From Neorhizobium petrolearium (GTDB lineage Bacteria; Pseudomonadota; Alphaproteobacteria; Rhizobiales; Rhizobiaceae), in NCBI RefSeq assembly GCF_017873175.1, contig NZ_JAGGJW010000019.1:62001-126000 (forward strand): a stretch of 64,000 nt of DNA, given 5' to 3'. The position numbers and the translations under genes are program-made. The notes under the pieces are model-generated. The model searched no databases and was not told the DNA's origin. It worked only from the letters and a program-made list of their open reading frames with translations. This document shows, one piece after another, positions 8,234 to 16,602 of the stretch. Numbering within the stretch: position 1 is the first letter of the stretch; the number at the start of each line of letters is the position of its first letter.

Positions 8234-8860
8234 TCAAATGGACGGCGTCACCGTGACAGGGGTTTCCTGCCGGTGTTGCAGAATACGGTCGATCAGGCCC
8301 CAATCAAGCGCTTCTTCCGCCGTCATGAAACGATCGCGATCCATCGCGCGTTCGAATTCCTCGTAGCTGCGCCCACAGTGTTCGGCGTAAAGCCGGGTCA
8401 TCCGTTGTTTGGTTTTCAGGATTTCTTCGGCATGGATGAGCATGTCCGACGCTTGTCCCTGGAAACCGCCAGACGGCTGGTGGACGAGTATGCTGGCATT
8501 GGGCAAAGCAGCGCGTTGGCCGGGTTCGCCCGCCATCAACAGAAACGATCCCATCGAGCGGGCCGTTCCCATGCAAAGCGTATGCACCGGCGCGCGGATG
8601 TAGCGCATAGTGTCATACATCGCCAAGCCGGAGGTTACGACGCCACCCGGTGAGTTGATGTAGAGATGAATCGGCTTCTGCGGATTGTCCGCCTCAAGAA
8701 ACAACAATTGCGCGCACACCAGAGCAGAAACGGCATCGTTCACCTCGCCGTTGAGGAATATGATGCGCTCGCGGAGAAGCCGGGAGTAGATGTCGAATGA
8801 CCGCTCCCCTCTGCTGGATTGTTCTATGACCATAGGGACGAGTTGCATCGTTTCGCGCAT
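8234..8860 (-). CDS. clpP: ClpP-family serine protease (paralogue)
   Basis: A 208-residue ClpP peptidase subunit of normal length. The catalytic triad is visible as Ser102 (GTARSMGSFLL), His127 (ILVHQPSGG) and Asp176 (DRDRFMTAEEA). The oxyanion strand INSPGG is intact. The serine context is ARSMG rather than the AASMG of housekeeping ClpP, which suggests an accessory paralogue of the kind common in rhizobia. It would form a tetradecamer working with ClpA or ClpX in the cytoplasm; no ATPase partner is encoded nearby. Confidence 0.9.
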   Translation of the reverse strand: MRETMQLVPMVIEQSSRGERSFDIYSRLLRERIIFLNGEVNDAVSALVCAQLLFLEADNPQKPIHLYINSPGGVVTSGLAMYDTMRYIRAPVHTLCMGTARSMGSFLLMAGEPGQRAALPNASILVHQPSGGFQGQASDMLIHAEEILKTKQRMTRLYAEHCGRSYEEFERAMDRDRFMTAEEALDWGLIDRILQHRQETPVTVTPSI

Positions 8861-8906
8861 CGGCGAGCTCCAATCTTTTCAGAATTTGTTCGGTGATATC
8901 GAGGCG

Positions 8907-9266
8907 TCAGGCGGCGAGCATGAAGAACGGGCTGTTGTTATTGGCCGCAGCTGTCGCGTTCTGCGCGAAGCTTGCGTTTCTCAGTTCGTGGATGATCCGC
9001 AAACTGGTTCCGCCGGCCGCGTTTGGGACGATCCTGAAGGTCACTGTACTTTCAAGGAATGGCGGTGTGCTGTCGCGCATCCTGTAGCGGACTTCCTCGC
9101 CGGGCGTGACAGAGGTCGCCTCGGGATCGGCCAACGCTTCCTTCGGCAGCCAGTTTTCCCGAAACTCCGGAATGCTGATCGCGCGCCAGACCTTTTGCGG
9201 CGGCTCAGCGAGTTCATACTCGAGTTCGATGCCGTTCTTCTGCTCTTCGTTCTTTACGTCGTTCAT
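8907..9266 (-). CDS. SRPBCC / AHSA1-type protein
   Basis: A 119-residue START-like (SRPBCC) domain protein. ELAEPPQKVWRAISIPEFRENWLP is the usual first strand and helix of Aha1-type ligand-binding proteins. The start chosen is the ATG that overlaps the arsR stop (ATGA), which excludes a 25-codon in-frame extension lying inside arsR. ArsR-SRPBCC pairs are common, and the ArsR usually regulates the pair. Ligand and reaction are unknown. Confidence 0.82.
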   Translation of the reverse strand: MNDVKNEEQKNGIELEYELAEPPQKVWRAISIPEFRENWLPKEALADPEATSVTPGEEVRYRMRDSTPPFLESTVTFRIVPNAAGGTSLRIIHELRNASFAQNATAAANNNSPFFMLAA

Positions 9267-9577
9267 CGGTCCATATCCTTCAGCAAGATCTTGAGAGCTT
9301 CGATGCGCTGCGGCCAGTAGGCGCGATACTTGGCCAGCCATTGCGCGATGAGAGCGAGCCCTTCGGGATCGATCTCATAGTTCACGAAACGCCCATGACG
9401 CTCCTCACGCACCAGTTTCGCGCTCCGAAGAACTGAGAGGTGCTGAGACATCGCCGGCTGGCTGATCTCTATCCCCTCACGCAAGGCGCTGGCGTTCATG
9501 CCGCCTGCCGCCAGCTTCTCGTAGATGGCGCGGCGAGTCGGGTCGGCCAAAGCTCGGAATATGTCGTTCTCGGTCAT
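9263..9577 (-). CDS. ArsR-family transcriptional regulator
   Basis: A 104-residue winged-helix repressor beginning MTENDIFRALADPTRRAIYEKL, the family signature. The recognition helix is EISQPAMSQHLSVLRSAKLVREERHGRFVNYEID. It lacks the CxC metal-binding motif in helix 3, so it is probably not a metal sensor; it belongs with the SdpR-like regulators that pair with SRPBCC proteins. Start is at the first Met. A weak imperfect inverted repeat (CATAAGCGTACACTTATG) at 9587-9604 just upstream could be its operator. Confidence 0.88.
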   Translation of the reverse strand: MTENDIFRALADPTRRAIYEKLAAGGMNASALREGIEISQPAMSQHLSVLRSAKLVREERHGRFVNYEIDPEGLALIAQWLAKYRAYWPQRIEALKILLKDMDR

Positions 9578-9586
9578 GCCAACACA

Positions 9587-9604
9587 TAAGCGTACACTTA
9601 TGCG
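9587..9604. promoter_or_regulatory. Candidate ArsR operator
   Basis: CATAAG and CTTATG form a six-base inverted repeat around CGTACA, starting 10 bases upstream of the arsR start. Position and symmetry suggest an autoregulatory operator. The rest of the gap to base 9866 has no convincing gene. Confidence 0.45.
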
Positions 9605-9866
9605 ATTCGCAAGGCGCTTTTTGCTTCAAATTCCAAAACGCGCGGCTTTATGGGGTTGGTTCGTCGCGTGCAGTGGCTCCCGCTTCACCGCGCTGATGGC
9701 TCCGCGGTGGCACTTGCACTGACTGTTGCTGCCATTTGTCATGCTTTCGCGGCGGTCATCACACGAAGCAAATGTGCAGACGAACCCCCGAATGGCGATT
9801 GGCCTAAAAGATAGGCCCGTCACGTCACATGCCGCGGCGCAGATTCCATTCATCTTTACCAAGCAT

Positions 9867-10535
9867 CTACTCGCGCAGAGATTTCAGGGCCATCTCTGCG
9901 AGGATGTCTGCAATTTGCTCGGCGTCCTCGACTAGGATCGAATGCCTCTGAGCGCGGCGCAGATAGGAATTTTGCGCAACCGCGAACGCCAGAACCTGAC
10001 CGATAATAGCGTGCGCCTTGACGACAGATTTCTTGTCGTCAGCGCTGACCTCGTTCAGCCGTGCAACCAGAGAACTCACCCTACTGTGCAGGGGCTCAAT
10101 GAAAATTTCATACAAAATGCTAAAGTTCTCGGTTGGTTGAAGCTGCTCCCTGACTATCAGAGCAGTGCGCTCTCTCGGTCTTCCCGGAGCGAGGATCATC
10201 AGCGCAAAAGCCCGCATCAGCGCCTGCAGATGGTCCCTGCAAAACAGCGGGGACATTGTACTGATGTCGCCGGCAGTTACGGCCATCAGGCCGCTGTCAT
10301 CCAGACCCTGTTTCATTTCCCTGGCTGTTTCCGCTATCACGGCGGAATACACTCCTTCCTTGCCTCCGAAGTGGTAGGGAATTGCAGCTTGGTTGACGCC
10401 TGCTTCATGTGCCAGGACACGAGTACGCACACCGTCAATCCCGAATTGAGCAAAGAGTCGCAAACCTGCGTCAATCAGCTTAATTCGCGTGGTTTCCGAA
10501 GAGGTCGCAGAAGGAAGGTCAATATTATTGTTCAT
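9867..10535 (-). CDS. TetR-family regulator, CerR-like
   Basis: A 222-residue repressor. The N-terminal HTH (TTRIKLIDAGLRLFAQFGIDGVRTRVLAHEAGVNQAAIPYHFGGKEGVYSAVI) is clear. The longer C-terminal ligand domain, with PGRPRERTALIVREQLQPT, resembles the CerR/DUF1956 group. The start giving MNNNIDLPSA was chosen; the frame is open about 100 codons further upstream, but that part crosses a palindrome and the downstream end of the M24 gene. A 31-base palindrome lies 24 bases upstream and is the likely autoregulatory site. The ligand is unknown. Confidence 0.85.
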   Translation of the reverse strand: MNNNIDLPSATSSETTRIKLIDAGLRLFAQFGIDGVRTRVLAHEAGVNQAAIPYHFGGKEGVYSAVIAETAREMKQGLDDSGLMAVTAGDISTMSPLFCRDHLQALMRAFALMILAPGRPRERTALIVREQLQPTENFSILYEIFIEPLHSRVSSLVARLNEVSADDKKSVVKAHAIIGQVLAFAVAQNSYLRRAQRHSILVEDAEQIADILAEMALKSLRE

Positions 10536-10558
10536 GCAGTTCGCCAGCGTTGGTGAGA

Positions 10559-10589
10559 AAACGTGTAGCGGAATTTCCGCTACACGTTT
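10559..10589. promoter_or_regulatory. Perfect 31-base palindrome between the M24 and tetR genes
   Basis: Fifteen-base arms AAACGTGTAGCGGAA and TTCCGCTACACGTTT flank a single T. The site begins 24 bases upstream of the tetR start and 11 bases downstream of the M24 stop. On the minus strand the arm ends in CGTTTTCTC, so it may also terminate the M24 transcript. Operator for the TetR protein and terminator are both possible, and not exclusive. Confidence 0.6.
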
Positions 10590-10599
10590 AGTATTCCTA

Positions 10600-11964
10600 T
10601 CAACCCGCTCGCATAACATTGGTCGTGTTAGAGTTGAGCTCGATTCCGGAATCTGGTCCGACAAGGACCGTCCCGCCCAAGTTAGCCAAATGCCGGCCGA
10701 ATGCACAGTTTGTTTCAAAAGCAAACGACATGCCCTGCTGCAGTCGCATATCGCGCCATGTCGTGGGGAGGCGGCCAACGGAACCATAGGCTGCTGCCTC
10801 CGGAAGCGCTTCCGGGCCAGGCGCTGTACCAAAACCTATAGGGCCGTATGGATTGATGCTGTGAATCAAGGGATGAACATGCCAGCCGCCCGAGGCTAGC
10901 AGCGGCGCTTCCATCATGTCCACAACCTCTCCGAAAGTACGCCCGGGAGTAAGGGCCTTAACGCCTTCTTCGTAGCAGGCGCGCGCTACGGCAGCAGCTC
11001 GCTCGAAATCAGGATGCGCTTTGCCCACGGTAATGGCAGGTTGGTGCTGTGTTTCATACATACCGTAAAAAGCAAACACCTCGGCGAGTACGACGTCACC
11101 TTCTTCTATTACCCGCGGAGGCTGCGCGCGATATGTCCACGTGGCCGGCCCCCATCCAACAAATTCGCGCCCGGACCCGAAAAGGATCTCCGCGGTGAAG
11201 CCTGCATTGCGCAGGCATTCTGCGGTTGTAGCCGCAACAATGTGTGCTTCGGTTACACCCGGTGCCGTCGCAGCTCTCATGGCCTCGCACATTTTTTCGC
11301 CTATATAAGCAGCGTGTCGAATGAGGGTCAGCTCTTCCTGGCTGTGGCCTGCAGTCAGCATGAAATACTCACGATAGACTGGTTTGAATTCCGCTTTTGG
11401 GAATGCTTCACGTACAGCATTCCAAATACCGAATGGCATGGCGCCGTCGAAGTAGAAGGGAGGGTAAGGCTCCAGGCCGATAACCCCGACCTTCCCCGTC
11501 AATCCTATACGATTGAGGATCGAAACGAGGTGTGCCCCAGTCTTGCCTACAAAAATTTGCTCCGGCTCAATCCATTGCTGGTCCCCACGTATACGTGCTT
11601 GCATATGGTCAGATACCGCCATCGGGGCAAATGCCAGTACCACAGGGGGGTCGTCGCCTTTGAAGATGACAATTGAGCCCAACCGGTCATTGGTGAAATA
11701 GCTGTCAGGTGAAAAGGGAGCCGGGGCGGATGATTCTCGATCCCCATAGACGATGAGCCCTTCTACCTGTGCCTTTTTCATGATTTCGCGTGCAATCTTC
11801 CACCGGCGGTCACGTTCCGTGAGCGAAAGTGTTGGCGCTTTGTCATGGTCGGGTTTCTCTGGGACGTTCGCGTCACATTTCGTCGATGCCGAAGCCCCAT
11901 TGGTAGAAGGTAAGCCAGCCAATATTGCGGCAGTCGACAGTCCTAAGAGGTCTCGGCGGTTCAT
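10600..11964 (-). CDS. Exported M24 (Xaa-Pro peptidase/creatinase-like) family protein with Tat signal
   Basis: A 454-residue protein. The start giving MNRRDLLGLSTAAILAGLP was chosen because GAGGA lies upstream; the NRRDLLG motif followed by a hydrophobic stretch is a twin-arginine signal, so it should be folded before export to the periplasm. The creatinase N-domain is followed by the pita-bread domain (EGDVVLAEVFAFYGMYETQ, HVHPLIHSINP, FAFETNCAFG). Comparison with metal-dependent M24 enzymes shows both aspartate ligands replaced (Glu and Thr/Gln) and the last Glu absent, so classical dinuclear metallopeptidase chemistry is doubtful. The TetR gene is downstream on the same strand. Confidence 0.75.
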   Translation of the reverse strand: MNRRDLLGLSTAAILAGLPSTNGASASTKCDANVPEKPDHDKAPTLSLTERDRRWKIAREIMKKAQVEGLIVYGDRESSAPAPFSPDSYFTNDRLGSIVIFKGDDPPVVLAFAPMAVSDHMQARIRGDQQWIEPEQIFVGKTGAHLVSILNRIGLTGKVGVIGLEPYPPFYFDGAMPFGIWNAVREAFPKAEFKPVYREYFMLTAGHSQEELTLIRHAAYIGEKMCEAMRAATAPGVTEAHIVAATTAECLRNAGFTAEILFGSGREFVGWGPATWTYRAQPPRVIEEGDVVLAEVFAFYGMYETQHQPAITVGKAHPDFERAAAVARACYEEGVKALTPGRTFGEVVDMMEAPLLASGGWHVHPLIHSINPYGPIGFGTAPGPEALPEAAAYGSVGRLPTTWRDMRLQQGMSFAFETNCAFGRHLANLGGTVLVGPDSGIELNSNTTNVMRAG

Positions 11965-11984
11965 GTCATCCTCACATTTTTCGA

Positions 11985-12018
11985 TATTCAATTGAATAAA
12001 TCATTCAGGTGAATGATT
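11985..12018. promoter_or_regulatory. Two adjacent palindromes upstream of the M24-like gene
   Basis: TATTCAATTGAATA (perfect, 11985-11998) is followed directly by AATCATTC-AGGT-GAATGATT (perfect eight-base arms, 11999-12018). They lie 21-54 bases upstream of the start. Both share the TTCA/TGAA half, typical of TetR-type operators. They differ from the 31-base palindrome near tetR, so a different regulator may act here. Confidence 0.5.
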
Positions 12019-12113
12019 CAAGTCTGCCACCAATTGAAGGACTTCACTCCTGGCTTGGGGGAGAGTAGGCCCGGTGCGTACGTCGCTGCGAAAACGGCCA
12101 ACTGAACGAGCAT

Positions 12114-12378
12114 TCAGCGAACGGCTACTTCGGCCTCAACGCCGCTGCGTCCGACGGTCGCCCGATGAACGCGAAAGAGACGAGCGGTTTCAGCCTCCGG
12201 TCAGCCTTCATTCAGCATGTCGATGATCTTGGAGCGCTGATCGGACGTCAGTTTGGACGACGACCACCTTTTCGCCCGCGCTCCCTGGCCGCTTGAAGTC
12301 TCGCCATGTTGCGTTCGCGCACGATGGCACGCTCGAATTCGGCGAACTGCATCATCATGCGGTCGGCCGGTGCAGAGC
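12114..12378 (-). pseudogene. Decayed serine recombinase (resolvase/invertase) C-terminal half
   Basis: Three reading frames on the minus strand together give a resolvase: ADRMMMQFAEFERAIVRERN leading to RLQAARERGRKGGRRP, then after a frame change LTSDQRSKIIDMLNEG, then after another change ETARLFRVHRATVGR, the C-terminal HTH. FAEFERAIVRER is the conserved E-helix region of Tn3-type resolvases. The N-terminal catalytic domain with its serine is absent, and at least two frameshifts are present, so it is a relic of a mobile element. Confidence 0.72.
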
Positions 12379-12388
12379 GCTGACCTCA

Positions 12389-12504
12389 GCCCCAATCCCA
12401 CTCATGCAGCGAGGTGCAGGCCGATTTGAACCTGCCGAGATCCGGGTCAGGGCTCTGATGGTAGCCGCGGTGCTGACACCGCGGCCGCGAATTGTCGTCA
12501 GGCG
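12389..12504 (-). pseudogene. Decayed transposase fragment, IS110/IS116-like
   Basis: RLTTIRGRGVSTAATI in one frame and DLGRFKSACTSLHEWDWG in the next match the IS110/IS116 C-terminal pattern (LxTIPGxGxxTA, then DxxxFKSxRxxAAWLGL). Only about 40 residues remain and they need a frame change. The assignment rests on pattern memory and is moderate. It abuts the resolvase relic, suggesting successive insertions. Confidence 0.5.
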
Positions 12505-12843
12505 GCACGGCCTTGAGTTGGCGATCACTTGTTCGATCTGCGCGACGATACCCACCGCGTTCACTTCGCCACGATAGTGGGAATCTTACCGGACACACAG
12601 ACGAAATCGCCTGCCCAGACCGCATACAGCGCCGTGGATCGTATCAGACGCGCGAAGGTCGCTGCCAGAAATTTTGATGTTCTGCATCTGCATCCTCAAA
12701 TCGAGGTCCATATAAGGAGACCTGCAGTCGACGAAGGGTCGTCTCTGCTCAATGAACCTGGCAGTCAACCGCCGCGAAGCGTGCCATTCGCCCTCGCTCG
12801 TCGATCCCTTCGAATGCAAAACTCTACGTGCTCACCGGCACAC
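12505..12843. other. Intergenic stretch without a recognisable gene
   Basis: About 340 bases between the transposase relic and the ABC ATPase. Short open frames exist but I recognise none; it may hold more decayed mobile DNA. Confidence 0.4.
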
Positions 12844-13911
12844 TCAGGCGACAGTCAGGCGTTCGCCGGAAGCCCGATCGAAGAGATGCAGGTGCCGAAT
12901 GATGGGCTTCAGGCGGATCTGATCTCCGATACGGAGCCTCCGGTCTCCGTTTTCGATGGTGACCAGGCTGTTGCCGTCTTCGGTGCAGGCATGGATATAG
13001 GTCTGTGCGCCGGTCGGCTCTACGAGCGTGACCTTCGCCCGCAGGCCATCTTCCTCGTCGAGGAGCAAATCTTCCGGGCGGATCCCGACGACGAATTCGC
13101 CTGCCTTCAGGAATACGTCAGAATCTGGCTGAAACGTCAGGTGCTGGCTGAGAGCAACCCCACCCTTCCCGTCGGGCTTGGCATCGATGAAGTTCATTTG
13201 GGGAGACCCTATGAAGCCGGCCACGAAGGTGTTTCGGGGCCTGCGATAGAGCTCCATGGGCGTGTCGACCTGTACGATTTCGCCCTTGTCCATGATCACA
13301 ATCCGGTCGGCCATGGTCATCGCTTCGATCTGGTCATGCGTGACATATATTGTTGTCGTCTTCAGGCGCTGCTGCACCTCCTTGATCTCCGTCCGCATGA
13401 TGACGCGAAGCTTTGCATCAAGATTCGAAAGCGGCTCATCGAAAAGGAACACCTGTGGGTCGCGGACGATCGCACGCCCCATGGCAACGCGCTGTCGCTG
13501 TCCGCCCGACAGTTCTTTGGGACGTCGATCTAATAGCGTCTCGAGATGCAGGATGCGCGCGGCCTCCACAATCTTCGATCGGATCTCGCCGTCCGGTCGC
13601 TTCTGCATGCGAAGGCAGAAACCCAAGTTTTCCGCTACTGTCATGTGCGGATAAAGCGCGTAGCTCTGGAATACCATGGCGATATCGCGCTGTTTGGATG
13701 GTAGCTGTGTGACGTCACGCACGCCTATCCTGATTGAACCGCCGTCGGAGCTCTCCAACCCGGCAATGATCCTCAGCAGGGTTGACTTGCCACAACCCGA
13801 TGGACCGACAAGAGCAACAAACTCTCCTTCCTCGACATGGAGGTTGATGTTCTTGAGCGTGTGGATGGCGCCGAAATGTTTGTTCAAACCTTCTATGTTG
13901 ACTGCCGTCAT
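12844..13911 (-). CDS. Sugar-type ABC transporter ATP-binding protein (MalK/UgpC family)
   Basis: A 355-residue CUT1-family ATPase. Walker A GPSGCGKSTLL, Q-loop FQSYALYPHMTVAENL, signature LSGGQRQRVAMGRAI and Walker B VFLFDEPLSNLDAKLR are all intact. The C-terminal TOBE region (ENGDRRLRIGDQIRLKP) identifies the MalK/UgpC/MsmK type. Its start overlaps the carbamoylase stop (ATGA). It is the last gene of the importer operon and energises the two permeases encoded upstream. Confidence 0.92.
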   Translation of the reverse strand: MTAVNIEGLNKHFGAIHTLKNINLHVEEGEFVALVGPSGCGKSTLLRIIAGLESSDGGSIRIGVRDVTQLPSKQRDIAMVFQSYALYPHMTVAENLGFCLRMQKRPDGEIRSKIVEAARILHLETLLDRRPKELSGGQRQRVAMGRAIVRDPQVFLFDEPLSNLDAKLRVIMRTEIKEVQQRLKTTTIYVTHDQIEAMTMADRIVIMDKGEIVQVDTPMELYRRPRNTFVAGFIGSPQMNFIDAKPDGKGGVALSQHLTFQPDSDVFLKAGEFVVGIRPEDLLLDEEDGLRAKVTLVEPTGAQTYIHACTEDGNSLVTIENGDRRLRIGDQIRLKPIIRHLHLFDRASGERLTVA

Positions 13912-14840
13912 CGAATACTCCTGTGGGGTGCGAGCAGGCCGCCGTAGAGTTCAGGACGCCTGTTTCGCTCAAAATTGAATTCTTCCGCCTTGCCGTTTAG
14001 GCAGTCGTCGAGATTGCAGTCCGCTACCGCGATTTCGTCGTCTACCCCGCTTGTCTCGGCGATGACGCGGCCGTCTGGATGTATGATGCAGGATCCGCCC
14101 ATCAGGTCGACACCGTCTTCCCTGCCAGCCTTGGCGACGCCGACGACGAAGGTGGAGTTCTGGTAGGCGCCCGCCTGCATGCACAATCGGCTCTGGAACA
14201 TGCGCAGTTCCGCCGACTGTTCGGCGCGAGGATTGTGAAGCGGCGTCGTGTATCCAAGGACAATCATCTCGACGCCGTTCAAACCCATCATCCTATAGGT
14301 CTCAGGCCACCTGCGGTCGTTGCAGATGCACATTCCTACTCGGCCACCGAAAGCATCAACCACGGGAAAGCCGAGATTGCCGACCTCGAAATAGTACTTT
14401 TCAAGATTCTGGAACGGATCTGCGGGCCGATGATCGGTATGCCCAGGCAAGTGGACCTTGCGATATTTGGCCACGATCCCGGCATCGGGGTCCACAAGGA
14501 TCTGCGTATTGTAGCGATGCGTCGTCTCGTGATCGGTTGTGATTTCGGCATAGCCCAGACTGAAGCCGATGCGCCGACGTCGCGCCAGATCGAACAGCGG
14601 CTGCACATCAGCATTCGGCATATCATGCTCGTAAAAACCGTCCGCATCGGCAAGATCGGCGAGATAGGCCCTCGGAAAGAAGGTTGTCAGAGCAAGTTCC
14701 GGAAAGACCGCAAGAGTGCAGCCTTCATCCGCCGCTTGATCGAGCAGACCCATCATGCGGCCGACTGTTGCACTCCGCGGCTCACCGGAATTGACCGGAC
14801 CCATTTGTGCTGCTGCGATTCTGAGGACACGCTCCATCAT
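13908..14840 (-). CDS. N-carbamoyl-D-amino acid hydrolase (nitrilase superfamily)
   Basis: A 310-residue cytoplasmic enzyme that should hydrolyse N-carbamoyl amino acids to the amino acid, CO2 and ammonia. The nitrilase triad is visible as Glu48 (FPELALTTFFPR), Lys128 (YRKVHLPG) and Cys173 (CICNDRRWPE). Motif details and length match Agrobacterium D-carbamoylase closely. Translation is coupled to both neighbours by ATGA overlaps. A D-hydantoinase gene about 5.5 kb away in the same island would supply its substrate, giving the classical two-step hydantoin pathway. The true side chain is unknown, because these enzymes are broad and the island also has sugar genes. Confidence 0.9.
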   Translation of the reverse strand: MMERVLRIAAAQMGPVNSGEPRSATVGRMMGLLDQAADEGCTLAVFPELALTTFFPRAYLADLADADGFYEHDMPNADVQPLFDLARRRRIGFSLGYAEITTDHETTHRYNTQILVDPDAGIVAKYRKVHLPGHTDHRPADPFQNLEKYYFEVGNLGFPVVDAFGGRVGMCICNDRRWPETYRMMGLNGVEMIVLGYTTPLHNPRAEQSAELRMFQSRLCMQAGAYQNSTFVVGVAKAGREDGVDLMGGSCIIHPDGRVIAETSGVDDEIAVADCNLDDCLNGKAEEFNFERNRRPELYGGLLAPHRSIR

Positions 14841-15775
14841 GCTTGCTCCGATATGGGGCCGTGGGCGCGAACGTGAGCGATCAGCGCGGCAATGCCCTGT
14901 TCCATGGAAATTCGCGGCACGAAGCCCAGATCGTTTGCGGCCGCGGCGATCGAGAAGGTCGGATGACGATCCTCGCCAGGATCTGGGCTTGCGCCGATCA
15001 GGTATTCGAAGCCCGGGATGAGGCGAGAAATTAGACCCGCCATGCTGCCAAGATCCCGTCGTTCACCCCCAGTGATTGTGTAAGTCGATCGCTTGGGTCG
15101 ATCCGCCTCGAGCGCCAGAACTATCGCCGCCGCCACGTCATCAACATGCACATACTGCCTGAAGTCATGGAGGCCGTGTTCCAATATTCCCCTGCGGCCC
15201 TGAACAGCTGCATCCACAAGGTTGCGGACGGCGCAGAAGTGCCTGCGGTCAGGGCCATAGACTGTGCTGATCCGAAGCGCGATGCTGCTGAAGCCGAACT
15301 GCTGGCCATAACCGGCGACGAGGAGCTCGCCAGCCGCCTTCGAGGCGCCGTAAAGGCTCTTGGGCCGCAACAGGACATCCTCGACGACCGGGCCATCACC
15401 GGCAAGGTCACCATAAACGCTCGTCGACGAGCAGTAGATTATGCGGCGGATGCCGGCCTTCCGCCCAAGCTCCAACAGGTTCATCGTGCCGCCGACATTG
15501 ACGGCCGCGATCAGTTGCGGGTTGTTCCTGGCGTCGGCGGGGCCAGAAATCGCGCCGCAGTGAACGATCGCCTCTATTCCACTGTCGGCGAGCGCGTCGG
15601 TCGCCTCGCTGTTCGTGAAATCTAGGGCCTGGCAATCGGCCGAGGCAAGGCGGTCGGTCGCCAGCACGCGGAAACCTGCGCCGCGCAGATCCCGCGCGGC
15701 GGCTTTCCCGATCAGTCCCTGGGCCCCAGTGACCAAAATCGTGGGCCTCTCCAAATCAGATTTGGTCGCATTCAT
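14837..15775 (-). CDS. NAD-dependent epimerase/dehydratase (extended SDR)
   Basis: A 312-residue extended short-chain dehydrogenase. The Rossmann motif TGAQGLIG lies near residues 16-23, and the catalytic YGASK is preceded by the SSTSVYG serine region. HVDDVAAA is typical of sugar-nucleotide epimerases and uronate dehydrogenases. The start was chosen at the ATG overlapping the permease stop; the longer in-frame extension lies inside the permease gene. It may oxidise or epimerise the sugar part of the imported compound; the substrate cannot be read from sequence. Confidence 0.85.
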   Translation of the reverse strand: MNATKSDLERPTILVTGAQGLIGKAAARDLRGAGFRVLATDRLASADCQALDFTNSEATDALADSGIEAIVHCGAISGPADARNNPQLIAAVNVGGTMNLLELGRKAGIRRIIYCSSTSVYGDLAGDGPVVEDVLLRPKSLYGASKAAGELLVAGYGQQFGFSSIALRISTVYGPDRRHFCAVRNLVDAAVQGRRGILEHGLHDFRQYVHVDDVAAAIVLALEADRPKRSTYTITGGERRDLGSMAGLISRLIPGFEYLIGASPDPGEDRHPTFSIAAAANDLGFVPRISMEQGIAALIAHVRAHGPISEQA

Positions 15776-16599
15776 TTCACAGCTCCGAATGTCAGGCCGC
15801 GGACAAGGTGGCGCTGGCCAATCCAGCCCATGACCAGTACGGGCGCGATCGCAAGCACTGCGGCGGCCGACAACTTGGCCCAGAACAGGCCCTGTGGTGC
15901 CGAGTAGGTGGCGATGAAAGCCGCGAGCGTCGCCGCCTTGGTCGTGGTGAGGTTGATGCTCCAGAACGCTTCGTTCCAGCAGAGGATGATTGACAGCAGC
16001 GCCGTGGACGCGAGCGCAGGACCGGAGAGCGGGATGAGGACGTATCGGAATTCCTCCCATAGACCGGCGCCGTCGATGCGGGCGGCCTCGAGGATGTCGC
16101 GGGGGATGTCGCGGAAGAACGAGTACAGCATCCAGACCACGATCGGCAGGTTGGCGAACATGAAGAGCAGAATCAGGCCAAGATGCGAGTCGATGAGCCC
16201 CATGTCGCGGTACAGAATGTAGATCGGAACCAACACGCCGACGGGTGGCATCATCTTTGTGGACAGAATCCAGAGCAGCGTCTGCCGCGTTTTCGCGGTC
16301 GGAAGGAACGCCATGCTGTAGGCGGCCGGAAAGCCGACTAGCAGCGCTAGCAGCGTCGCGGCGACGGACGTGTAGACGCTGTTAAGCGCGAAGGTGAGGT
16401 AATTCGATCGGGCCAGCACGGTTCGGTAATTATCCAGCGTCGGCTGGAAGATCAGTGATGCTTCCGGTGACAAGGCGTCGATCTCGGTCTTGAAGCTGGT
16501 CAGGAACATCCAAATGATTGGGAAGATGAGAAGAATCACCGCGGCCCAGCCGGCGATGAAATTCAAGACTGTCGAGGATGACGTTCCGCGCTTTTCCAT
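15772..16599 (-). CDS. Carbohydrate ABC transporter permease (MalG/UgpE type)
   Basis: A 275-residue inner-membrane protein with six hydrophobic segments. The EAA loop reads DILEAARIDGAGLWEEFRYVLIPLSGPAL, the contact site for the MalK-type ATPase. The start is three bases beyond the stop of the other permease. It should pair with that MalF-like protein. Family members carry sugars, polyols or glycerol-phosphate compounds. Confidence 0.92.
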   Translation of the reverse strand: MEKRGTSSSTVLNFIAGWAAVILLIFPIIWMFLTSFKTEIDALSPEASLIFQPTLDNYRTVLARSNYLTFALNSVYTSVAATLLALLVGFPAAYSMAFLPTAKTRQTLLWILSTKMMPPVGVLVPIYILYRDMGLIDSHLGLILLFMFANLPIVVWMLYSFFRDIPRDILEAARIDGAGLWEEFRYVLIPLSGPALASTALLSIILCWNEAFWSINLTTTKAATLAAFIATYSAPQGLFWAKLSAAAVLAIAPVLVMGWIGQRHLVRGLTFGAVK

Positions 16600-16602
16600 G
16601 GG

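Noticed and set aside
9626..9862. A 78-codon minus-strand frame between arsR and tetR
   Set aside because: Cys-rich but without ribosome site, motif or operon context.
12529..13533. A 334-codon open frame on the plus strand
   Set aside because: It lies antisense to the MalK-type ATPase, which has all ABC motifs; the plus-strand product resembles nothing.
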